Below are positions 27,234 to 34,110 of a stretch of DNA of 64,000 nucleotides, one piece after another; within the stretch, counting starts at the first letter, position 1, and each line of letters starts with the position of its first letter. This DNA comes from Gammaproteobacteria bacterium (GTDB lineage Bacteria > Pseudomonadota > Gammaproteobacteria > Acidithiobacillales > Acidithiobacillaceae), in contig JAMCRJ010000025.1 of assembly GCA_023381645.1 (NCBI GenBank), positions 62,001-126,000 of the forward strand, read 5' to 3'. The notes under the pieces are model-generated. The model did no database searches. It saw only the letters and a program-made list of their open reading frames with translations, and was not told the origin of the DNA. Both the position numbers and the translations under genes were made by a program.

Positions 27234-27485
27234 GTGATAAATACTTTATACATTTTTGCCTCCCTGACCTTGGCCGAACCTTTTCAGGACATCATCCACG
27301 GCTTTACCCGCATCCACCCAGATCTCTCCGTGAAACTCACCTATGCTTTTTGCGGTGTGCCGGCAGAATCAGACCTGGCCCATGCCTTTGTCGCCTACCT
27401 GCAGACTGACTCTGCACAGAAAATATTGAAATTTACAGGTTTCGCACCTGCCCTAAGCGCTCAGCCGTTGCCAAACGCTTTCTGA
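27234..27485 (+). pseudogene. Internally deleted ModA-like molybdate-binding protein remnant
   Basis: This 83-codon frame with a GTG start and an AAGGA ribosome site has no signal peptide. Its first ~38 residues (LYIFASLTLAEPFQDIIHGF, HPDLSVKLTYAF) match the beginning of the mature ModA family. Its last ~30 (AHAFVAYLQTDSAQKILKF, GFAPA) match the ModA C-terminus. The ~150 residues that should lie between are missing, so the fold cannot form and it is most likely a deletion remnant. Its presence between receptor 2 and binding protein 2 hints that this locus once handled, or still handles, molybdate. Confidence 0.65.
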
Positions 27486-27504
27486 AAGACAAGGAGAACT
27501 CGAC

Positions 27505-28539
27505 ATGTTTAATGTTTTGCCATGCAAATGGCGCCTACCTGCTGCGGCGTTGGGTGCCAGCCTATTGCTCTCTTTGCCCTCGTGGGCGGCCACGGCCCCC
27601 ACCCAACTTCCACCCCACAGTGTTTACGGCACCGCGCCGCCGGTGACCCTGCTGGTTTATAGCCTCGCCCCGGATTTGCTGGCCGGGTGGAATTTCCCGC
27701 TGAATAAGATGGGTGGCCTAGGTATGAGTGCTAATTCTGAGTTTCTCCTGCCGGCTACACGCAATTTGCCGGTACTGGGTGGTTGGGATCCCGGCGATAA
27801 GCCCGAATTGGAACGCGTCCTCGCTATACATCCAAAGCTGGCTTTGCTCTGGGCACCTTACCTGGATAATGCGCGCCTGCGCAATGAGTTACAGCGCATT
27901 GATGTGCCCACGCTGGCCGTACATCTGGAAAGTCTGGACGATTACCCGGCCGCGTACCGTCTGCTGGGAGAGCAGTTGGGGCAAGGCGCACGCGGGGAAC
28001 TGCTGGCCACGGAGTTTCGGAAGATCCTGAATAAACTCAGTAAGCTGCGATCAACCATCCCCCACGCACAGCGCCAGACGGTGTATTACGCGGAGGGCGT
28101 GGACGGTCTTATGACGGATACGGCGGATTCTCCCCATACCGAAGTGATACGTGCAGCAGGCGGCGATAACGTCTTTACCGGTAAGGCGACGGCACTGAAA
28201 GGTATGGAACGGGTGAGTATGGGGCAGGTGCTGGCCTGGAATCCCGACGTGATTCTGGTGCAGGACCCGGTTTTTTACCGGCGCGTGTATGGACTTCCGG
28301 CTTGGCAAGGCCTCAAAGCGGTAAAAGATCATCGGGTTTATCTGGTGCCCCGGCAGCCTTTTAACTGGATGGATCGTCCGCCTTCTTTCATGCAGGGTTT
28401 GGGCGCTTTGTGGCTGGCGCACGCGCTGTATCCACAGCAGTCAAAAATTCATCTGAATCAGGAGATACAGGATTTCTTCAAGACTTTCCTGCAGGAGAAC
28501 GTGACCAAGGCGCAGGCCCAGTCGATGTGGCAGCCGTGA
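27505..28539 (+). CDS. Periplasmic binding protein of BtuF/FhuD/MolA type, copy 2
   Basis: The 344-residue paralogue of the 22231 protein has a signal peptide ending SWA and shows SVYGTAPPVTLLVYSLAPDL, LPVLGGWDPGDKPELERVL, QTVYYAEGVDGL, and a C-terminal RQPFNWMDRPPSFMQGLGALW closely resembling copy 1. An AAGGAG ribosome site supports ATG 27505. Its stop overlaps the GTG of the following permease. Confidence 0.85.
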   Translation: MFNVLPCKWRLPAAALGASLLLSLPSWAATAPTQLPPHSVYGTAPPVTLLVYSLAPDLLAGWNFPLNKMGGLGMSANSEFLLPATRNLPVLGGWDPGDKPELERVLAIHPKLALLWAPYLDNARLRNELQRIDVPTLAVHLESLDDYPAAYRLLGEQLGQGARGELLATEFRKILNKLSKLRSTIPHAQRQTVYYAEGVDGLMTDTADSPHTEVIRAAGGDNVFTGKATALKGMERVSMGQVLAWNPDVILVQDPVFYRRVYGLPAWQGLKAVKDHRVYLVPRQPFNWMDRPPSFMQGLGALWLAHALYPQQSKIHLNQEIQDFFKTFLQENVTKAQAQSMWQP

Positions 28540-29561
28540 GGAGGACTGCACTAGCGGCTACCGGCAAGAGGCTGACGATGTCACTGCTGTTCGTGCTCCT
28601 GGCCGGCATGGTCTTGCTGGAGATGTCCTGGGGACATTACCCGCTGTCCTGGCTGCAATTCTGGCAATGGCTGCGGGGCAGCCCATTATTGGCGCCGGAA
28701 AAAGCCATGCAGATCCATTTGCTGATGTCCGAGATCCGCCTGCCGCGCCTCTCCGTGGCGATCCTCGTGGGTGCGGCGCTGGCGGCCAGTGGTACCGTCT
28801 TCCAGGCGGTGTTCCGCAACCCGCTGGCGGCGCCGGATATTCTGGGTGTCATGGCCGGATCAGCCTTCGGGGGCGCCTTGGGCATCGTTCTGGGCGGACC
28901 CTGGTGGACGATCCAGGTGGCAGCCTTTGTTTTTGGTCTGGTCGCCGTTGCGATGGCTTATCTGATCGCCCGCCATTTTCCCGGGCAGCCCACCCTGATG
29001 CTGGTGATCGGCGGTATACTTGCCGGAGCCTTGTTTACCGCACTGCTTTCACTGGTGAAATATGCCGCCGATCCGTACCAGCAACTACCCAGTATCGTTT
29101 TCTGGCTCATGGGCAGTCTTTCTAACGTGCCGCTGAGCCAGATACCCTACTTTGCCTTGCCGGTTTTTATCGGGATCGCGCTGTTGATCTTGCACGGTCA
29201 CCGTCTCGATGCCCTCAGTCTGGGGGACGAGGAGGCACATAGTCTTGGTCTGCCTGTGCGCCAGATTCGTTTGCTGGTCATCGTGCTCGCGACCCTGCTG
29301 GCGGCCATGGCCGTGATGATGGCCGGGATGATCGGTTGGATCGGGCTCATCATCCCCCATCTGGCGCGACTGATGCTCGGGCCGGGCAACCGCCGTCTGT
29401 TGCTGGGGAGCAGTATTCTTGGTGCCGCGTACCTTTTGCTCGCAGACGCCCTGGCTCGCAATCTGTTTGCTGTGGATGTTCCAGTAGGTGTATTTGCAGA
29501 ACTTCTGGGGGTGCCGGCGTTTTTGCTGGTGCTCAGGCAGATACGGGGAGCTTGGGTCTAG
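28536..29561 (+). CDS. FecCD/BtuC-type ABC transporter permease, copy 2
   Basis: The 341-residue membrane protein (GTG start overlapping the previous stop) has SEIRLPRLSVAILVGAALAA, FQAVFRNPLAAPDILGVMAG (in pieces), LGDEEAHSLGLPV for ATPase docking, and GMIGWIGLIIPHLARLMLG. It is closely related to permease 1. No ATPase gene follows: the next genes are on the other strand. It probably uses the ATPase at 24254. Confidence 0.92.
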   Translation: MRRTALAATGKRLTMSLLFVLLAGMVLLEMSWGHYPLSWLQFWQWLRGSPLLAPEKAMQIHLLMSEIRLPRLSVAILVGAALAASGTVFQAVFRNPLAAPDILGVMAGSAFGGALGIVLGGPWWTIQVAAFVFGLVAVAMAYLIARHFPGQPTLMLVIGGILAGALFTALLSLVKYAADPYQQLPSIVFWLMGSLSNVPLSQIPYFALPVFIGIALLILHGHRLDALSLGDEEAHSLGLPVRQIRLLVIVLATLLAAMAVMMAGMIGWIGLIIPHLARLMLGPGNRRLLLGSSILGAAYLLLADALARNLFAVDVPVGVFAELLGVPAFLLVLRQIRGAWV

Positions 29562-29622
29562 GGTTGCCCCGTTGCATACCATCGGGGGTTGGGTTTCTGC
29601 GTCGGTGACTCCTGCATGGTTT

Positions 29623-30388
29623 TCATCCCGCGTGCGGTGGGAGAGCGGGATTCTCGTCAATCACCAGTGTGACTCCCGCCGCCGAGAGCAATGCCTCCAG
29701 AGCCGGTTCCAACTGCCCAGCGCGCATATGAATCTCGTCCGTCCCCTGGGCGATGAGCCATGCCGCCAGTCGTATGCCGCGTCCTTTTTCGGCGCCGGGC
29801 ACGGGGTTGTTCAGGGTCTGGGTGTTCATCAGGGCCCCTTCGCGATTTTGGTCTTCAAAACGAATACGCTGCGCCATCCCAAAGCGCGTGGCCAGCGCCG
29901 ATCCCTCGGTCAGAAGGAATGCCCGTCTTTTCGGCTACCAGAACGGCCGTCATGAACCCCATGGTGGCCATGGGATTGTGCGGTGGCTGCGCACCGCCGG
30001 AGAAAAACACCGCGCGGGCGATCTCATAGGCAGCAACGACGACCAGCATAGCGCCGCCCAGGGCAGCCATGTCCTCCACCTTATGGAGACCGTACGGAAA
30101 CCGCAAGGAGCGGTGGCGGGAAAAACGGATGGCCGCAAGGATGAGCAACGCGCCCAGTACATCAGAAATGCTATGCACGGCGTCGGCGATGACGATCGTA
30201 CTGCCGGAGTAAACACCCCAGCCGATTTTTGCTATGGAGAGCAGGCCGTTGAGTCCCGTCGATGCCATCATCCAACGGGATTTCTGCCGTTCCACCAGAT
30301 CAGAGGGGGTGATTTTTCCCAGTGTATCCATCGCGTCCATGATCGCCATTCGCTCAGCCTCTGGCAATGGCACCTTAACCCAGTCCAT
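29623..30388 (-). pseudogene. Decayed cation diffusion facilitator-NifX domain fusion
   Basis: From ATG 30388 the frame encodes about 150 residues of a CDF transporter: STGLNGLLSIAKIGWGVYSGS, IADAVHSISDVLGALLILAA, and FPYGLHKVEDMAALGGAML. It stops in a shifted tail at 29855. The neighbouring frame continues as LATRFGMAQRIRFEDQNREG, then PGAEKGRGIRLAAWLIAQG and LEALLSAAGVTLVID, the end of a dinitrogenase FeMo-cofactor (NifX-type) domain, stopping at 29623. The middle of the CDF domain, including its second metal site, is missing. A fused transporter-NifX gene appears to have suffered an internal deletion and a frameshift. Confidence 0.7.
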
Positions 30389-30412
30389 CCCCCCACCATC
30401 TATAGATCGGCG

Positions 30413-31741
30413 CTAAAATTTGTACGTCATCATCACCCTGTTGTACACAAAGGCGTGTTGTCCCGAGCCAGGAAACAGTCCGGCCGCACCACCATTCCCC
30501 ACCTCCACCTGATCCCGCAAACACAGCCCCCTGAACATGCCCTGGGGGAAATAGCTTACGTTAAAGTGGGTCCAGTTGCTATTCCCCGAGAAATAGGTAG
30601 TGAATTGTGAGTAGCCTGCTGTCAGTTGGACTTGTTCAGGCAGCACCCAGTAAGCGGCCCGCACCCGCCAGCCATGTCCCGGACCCACGCCGACCAGGCC
30701 CTGTATCATACTGTCCACATACAGCGGGTCTGCCGTATAGCCGATGGTATAGGGGGAAATAATGGCGCCGCCGCCCAAGGCGTGGGCATGCAATTCCGTA
30801 GCATCATAACCCCACCACAGACTCCCGTGAGGAAATGCGATGCCGGTCTTGATACCCCAGTTGGTACTGTTGACGCCTTGGCCGGCCTGCCCAAAAAGTG
30901 TAGTGCCGGTATTGGCAAAGGCTTCGCCTGCACCCCATTCCCTGGTGAACTGCGCATCCACAAAGGGCTTGAGAACGAATGACGTCGGCAGTGCGTAGTG
31001 ACCGCTCCAGTAGAACATGTTCGCGAATTGGTCGAACTGGTAAAACCAGGCTGCAGTTTCCGCGTGATACGCGTGATATCGGGCGCCAAAGGCGAGCGCG
31101 CCGTTGGTAGGCGGAGTACCTGTGGGCAGCACGTTGGGTCCGCCATAGAGGGAATCACCCTCATAGTGACCGGGATAATAGAGGTTGTCCCGGTAGAACT
31201 GGTCGGTGGTGCGGTCTTTCCAGCGGAAAATCCGCAGCGCGCTGAGTTGCAGGCCGCTGATGGGATGGGCCTCCAGGGTCACTCCCTGATAGGTGACGGG
31301 AATCACACGCCCACCGACCCGGTTCAGCCACGGGGTATCCACCAACTGATTGCCAGCCTTGGCGGTGACCCATTTGTCCTGATATTCCAGATAGGCCTGA
31401 CCCAGCGCATTGACGGAAGGGCTGGTACCCATGAGGGTCTTGTCGATTCTCGCCGGATTGTTGGGCTGCGTGCCCAGTGCGTTGGCGGTGTAAAAACTGA
31501 CGCCGACCCGGAAGCCCGAAAGGAAGGGGGCGGTGACGATATTGATGCGTCCAGCCAAGGAGTAGGCATAAGCATTGACGGTGTTGGGGGTGCCATAGAG
31601 GCGACTGAAGTAATAGGAACGGATTTGTCCGTCAATATGACTTTTGGCAAAAAACTGGGACAGGGTTTCGGCTTGGGCACCGGCGTTGAAGGCACCCATC
31701 AGGCTAGCCGCTGTCATCAGATGAAGGATGTTTTTCTGCAT
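30413..31741 (-). CDS. OprD-like outer-membrane porin
   Basis: The 442-residue protein has a signal peptide ending AGAQA. It shows the aromatic-rich alternating pattern of an outer-membrane barrel with terminal phenylalanine (YNRVMMTYKF). Segments such as GQIRSYYFSRLYG, SVNALGQAYLEYQ and VTAKAGNQLVDTPW resemble the OprD family of substrate-specific porins. It follows the ModA/WtpA-like gene on the same strand and may supply it with anions; that pairing is inference. A CGTTATATAT element lies about 50 bases upstream of the start. Confidence 0.8.
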   Translation of the reverse strand: MQKNILHLMTAASLMGAFNAGAQAETLSQFFAKSHIDGQIRSYYFSRLYGTPNTVNAYAYSLAGRINIVTAPFLSGFRVGVSFYTANALGTQPNNPARIDKTLMGTSPSVNALGQAYLEYQDKWVTAKAGNQLVDTPWLNRVGGRVIPVTYQGVTLEAHPISGLQLSALRIFRWKDRTTDQFYRDNLYYPGHYEGDSLYGGPNVLPTGTPPTNGALAFGARYHAYHAETAAWFYQFDQFANMFYWSGHYALPTSFVLKPFVDAQFTREWGAGEAFANTGTTLFGQAGQGVNSTNWGIKTGIAFPHGSLWWGYDATELHAHALGGGAIISPYTIGYTADPLYVDSMIQGLVGVGPGHGWRVRAAYWVLPEQVQLTAGYSQFTTYFSGNSNWTHFNVSYFPQGMFRGLCLRDQVEVGNGGAAGLFPGSGQHAFVYNRVMMTYKF

Positions 31742-31859
31742 GGGAATAGCTCCTGCGAATCGAGTATGGTAGTTTCCATTGCGGTAGTTTATATATAACG
31801 CGGCATGATCAGCCGGGTCGCGGAGGAATACCTCGCCCCAACGGAGCGGCGAACTGTTT

Positions 31860-31885
31860 GCGCCGGGCGCGGAACGCGCCGGCGC
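31860..31885. repeat. GC-rich hairpin between binding protein and porin genes
   Basis: GCGCCGGGCGCG pairs with CGCGCCGGCGC across a three-base loop with one bulge. It lies just after the stop of the leftward binding-protein gene. No T-tract follows on either strand, so it may stabilise the mRNA end or be a Rho-assisted terminator. Confidence 0.5.
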
Positions 31886-31894
31886 GGAACCGCT

Positions 31895-32818
31895 TTATTT
31901 CAGTACGTTACCCTTGGGTGGGTTGTAGCCGGTTTCTTTGAACATGGTCTGTCCCTGTGGGCTGGTCATGAAGTGGATAAAGGCCATGCCCAGTTGGGGA
32001 TCGGGCGCATCCACGGGTACCGCAGCATAGAAGACCAGGGGCTGGGTATGCACCGTCTTGGGTTTTCCGTCCACATTCAGGGTGAATTGGACTTTGCTGT
32101 ACCAGTCTTTGACCATGGCCGGATTGCTGAGATTGATCTGATCGGGCAGGGTGATATAAGGCAGATGCAGGGATTTTACCGCGCTGAGATAACCCGATGA
32201 GGCGGCCATCTGCCCACTCTTGAGCCGGGAGAGTAACGACGCCTCCGTGAATATCTGCTGGGGGTTCTCGACCGCTCCGAGGACTTTGTTCACCAGATCC
32301 GGTTGGTGGTAATACTTTTCCGCCAGCAGGAAGGTAAAGATGATATTTTGCCCTTGGGGATCGGTTTTGGGATCTGTGCGGCCGAAGACTACCCCCGGCT
32401 TCTGCAGGATTTCATACCAGGGCACCTTGCCTTCCGCAGCTTCCTTGAAGTCTTTGGCGTAGGGGCTGTCGGGACTGTAAGCGATGCACATGGCCGTACT
32501 GGCGACCGGGTAGGCCTCCTTGACCAGACCGGCCTTGATCAGCACCTCGATGGGGCCGGGGGTGATGGAGACAAAAACATCGGTGCGCAGTTTGTGGGCG
32601 GCGATGAGATGGGCGAGACCGTAAGCGCCCTGGCCCTCCCCCTGATATTGCACGTTATGGGCTTTGGCGAAGGCCGGTCCGAGATGCAGGTCCATGACCG
32701 TACCCATGGAGCCTGCGTAAGCGACATGCAGGTCTTTGGCCATGGCCTGGGGCGATAAACCCAGCAGGCTGGCGGCGACGATCAGTGCAAGGGAACTTTG
32801 ATGATGACGGTGTTTCAC
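31895..32818 (-). CDS. ModA/WtpA-like periplasmic oxyanion-binding protein
   Basis: The 307-residue protein has a signal peptide (SLALIVAASLLGLSPQAMA, ending AMA) and a type II periplasmic fold. It starts VAYAGSMGTVMDLHLGPAF and has DVFVSITPGPIEVLIKAGL and VFGRTDPKTDPQGQN, comparable to the DP-rich ligand region of WtpA. The C-terminus reads FIHFMTSPQGQTMFKETGY. The family binds molybdate or tungstate, sometimes sulfate. No permease or ATPase of its own is adjacent. A ModE-like palindrome lies 22 bases upstream of the start. Confidence 0.78.
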   Translation of the reverse strand: MKHRHHQSSLALIVAASLLGLSPQAMAKDLHVAYAGSMGTVMDLHLGPAFAKAHNVQYQGEGQGAYGLAHLIAAHKLRTDVFVSITPGPIEVLIKAGLVKEAYPVASTAMCIAYSPDSPYAKDFKEAAEGKVPWYEILQKPGVVFGRTDPKTDPQGQNIIFTFLLAEKYYHQPDLVNKVLGAVENPQQIFTEASLLSRLKSGQMAASSGYLSAVKSLHLPYITLPDQINLSNPAMVKDWYSKVQFTLNVDGKPKTVHTQPLVFYAAVPVDAPDPQLGMAFIHFMTSPQGQTMFKETGYNPPKGNVLK

Positions 32819-32839
32819 GGGCCCTACTCCTGTGGTTTA

Positions 32840-32863
32840 CGAAATATATGGCTGAATATACCG
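32840..32863. promoter_or_regulatory. ModE-like operator candidate
   Basis: The 24-base imperfect palindrome has half-sites CGAAATAT and ATATACCG separated by eight bases. It has the same length and spacing as the E. coli ModE operator (CGTTATAT and ACATAACG). It lies just upstream of the ModA/WtpA-like gene. No modE gene is in the window. Confidence 0.4.
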
Positions 32864-32925
32864 TTATATATTTTTTGCTGTCAACACGTTTTTTAAGCTT
32901 GTCATATGCCGATGTGCCATGTATT

Positions 32926-32940
32926 TGGCATCTTTTTTGC
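32926..32940 (+). promoter_or_regulatory. Sigma-54 promoter with no close downstream gene
   Basis: TGGCATCTTTTTTGC matches the -24/-12 consensus with exact spacing. The nearest recognised gene on this strand starts 226 bases past the predicted transcript start. Only a weak activator-like element (TGT-N10-ATA at 32831-32846) is seen upstream. Confidence 0.65.
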
Positions 32941-33026
32941 AGGATCTTCCACGCGGCCCTATTACCCACTTATTTGTTCGTTTTCTGACAATGAGGTGTA
33001 CTTATTGACATCTAAGGAGAGGCTTT

Positions 33027-33134
33027 TTGAAACTGCGGATACGGCGGGCGCATGTCGAGGCGATTGCATTGCCGATTGTGGAGGTCTTTAAATATTGTTC
33101 GGTATTTTGGGGGTTGGTACCGGTCGCTGCGTAA
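33027..33134 (+). other. Possible 35-residue small ORF in the sigma-54 leader
   Basis: TTG 33027 follows AGGAGAGG at 33015-33022 and encodes a basic N-terminus, then a hydrophobic stretch (CSVFWGLVPVAA at the end). It could be a small membrane peptide or a leader, or simply part of an untranslated RNA. No family is recognised. Confidence 0.3.
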
Positions 33135-33177
33135 CTTTGTGGACATGGCATTTTTAATGCGATAGGGAGAAGTGAAT

Positions 33178-33492
33178 ATGCGTAGGGTCATTACCCTGGC
33201 AGGCCAGGATGTGGGATTGGTGAGCGAAAACGATATGGCCCTCGCCATACAGGCGGCTGAGGAGGTCTTCGCACAGCATGGGGCTGATCCCATGGCTTGC
33301 GAAGTGGCCAATCAAAAGCAGTATGGTGATGTGGAAATTACCAGGGATGAAGCGTTATTGTGCGCCATCTGGGAAGAAGCCAATTATGCAGCCTGGCACA
33401 AAGCCACTATTGGCTGGATGAGTCGGGATATTGATCTTTACATCATGGTGCGAAGTGCTGCAACGGATGGCATGGATGCCATATCAGCATGA
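33178..33492 (+). CDS. Hypothetical small protein behind a sigma-54 promoter
   Basis: The 104-residue acidic protein is not recognised. Visible features are an N-terminal strand (MRRVITLAGQDVGLVSEND), an amphipathic helix (MALAIQAAEEVFAQHG) and an aromatic-rich segment (AIWEEANYAAWHKATIGWMS). ATG 33178 follows AGGGAG by ten bases; a GTG six bases earlier is the alternative start. The only promoter-like element upstream with a good match is the sigma-54 site at 32926, so it may belong to the nitrogen-fixation regulon. Confidence 0.6.
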   Translation: MRRVITLAGQDVGLVSENDMALAIQAAEEVFAQHGADPMACEVANQKQYGDVEITRDEALLCAIWEEANYAAWHKATIGWMSRDIDLYIMVRSAATDGMDAISA

Positions 33493-33515
33493 TAGAGCCT
33501 TTGGCAAATTCTGAA

Positions 33516-33749
33516 CTAAAACCCGTCGCTCTTGCTTCCCCAGGGATGAGAGCCGGGAACCACTTCCGCTTTGATTCCGGCTTTTTCAACATCGGTGAGG
33601 GTTTTGTAGAGGGTCGCTTCATGGGCTAATATGCTGCCCTGCATTACTGCGACATAGCGTGCCGGCAGGTCGACATCGCAAACGTAACCGCTTCCCGGGT
33701 CCTCAACGCTGCGTAAATTGCCATCCCAATCCATGAAAAAGCCACTCAT
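33516..33749 (-). CDS. Hypothetical small protein at the end of the nifUSV operon
   Basis: The 77-residue protein starts at ATG 33749 with AAGGA seven bases upstream. It is not recognised; the sequence is acidic with no membrane segment (MDWDGNLRSVEDPGSGYVCD, then AHEATLYKTLTDVEKAGIKA). It lies 61 bases after the FmdB-type gene on the same strand and is probably the last gene of the leftward nif operon. Confidence 0.6.
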   Translation of the reverse strand: MSGFFMDWDGNLRSVEDPGSGYVCDVDLPARYVAVMQGSILAHEATLYKTLTDVEKAGIKAEVVPGSHPWGSKSDGF

Positions 33750-33810
33750 GATAAATCCTTGCTGATGTTGTTCCAAAAGTCGGTGGGGGTCAAACAATGC
33801 CTGCCGCGAG

Positions 33811-34041
33811 TCAGCGTGATTTGCGCTCGGCGGGCGAAAAATTACTCAAGTGCCCCTCTTTCGCCGCTTGCGCACGACCACGCGCAATCAGTCCAGCACT
33901 GCGACCAGGTGCGGCCACCCGCGAAAGCTGCTTTTCCAGGTGTTGGCTGCCACATTGCGGGCAGTTTGGGACAGTTGAGCTCATGACCAGCAATTCAAAG
34001 TCGGCGTCGCAATCGCAACAATGGTAATCGAAGATAGGCAT
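33811..34041 (-). CDS. FmdB-family zinc ribbon protein
   Basis: The 76-residue protein begins MPIFDYHCCDCDADFELL and has a second cysteine pair in NCPQCG, forming the rubredoxin-like zinc ribbon of FmdB regulators. The C-terminus is basic and disordered. FmdB-type genes occur in many nif clusters, but their role is unproven. It is downstream of the rhodanese-ankyrin gene in the same direction. Confidence 0.85.
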   Translation of the reverse strand: MPIFDYHCCDCDADFELLVMSSTVPNCPQCGSQHLEKQLSRVAAPGRSAGLIARGRAQAAKEGHLSNFSPAERKSR

Positions 34042-34110
34042 CTTTGGTTCCTTTGTCAGGTTATGGCCAAAACGGCATCTGTTACCCGGTAAAGCAATAA
34101 TGATGCCTGT

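Larger units (their letters stand above)
32819..33177. promoter_or_regulatory. Control region with sigma-54 site and long leader
   Basis: This 359-base interval between the leftward oxyanion-binding gene and the rightward gene at 33178 is AT-rich. It contains the ModE-like palindrome (32840-32863), a rightward sigma-54 site (32926-32940) and about 225 bases of predicted leader. A possible 35-codon frame lies at 33027-33134. Confidence 0.6.

Noticed and set aside
16930..29561. Reading the TonB operon as a heme-uptake system because of the globins
   Set aside because: No heme oxygenase, HemS-like protein or heme-receptor FRAP/NPNL motif is visible, and the modA remnant and nif-type promoter point elsewhere; kept only as an alternative.
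29623..29877. The NifX-like C-terminal frame as an independent small gene
   Set aside because: No ribosome site or plausible start; the sequence continues the upstream CDF frame after a shift, so it was treated as one broken gene.
33146..33160. Sigma-54-like TGGCATTTTTAATGC just before the gene at 33178
   Set aside because: Its transcript would start only about six bases before the ATG and after the ribosome site, so it cannot serve that gene properly; the -12 part is also a weaker match than the site at 32926.
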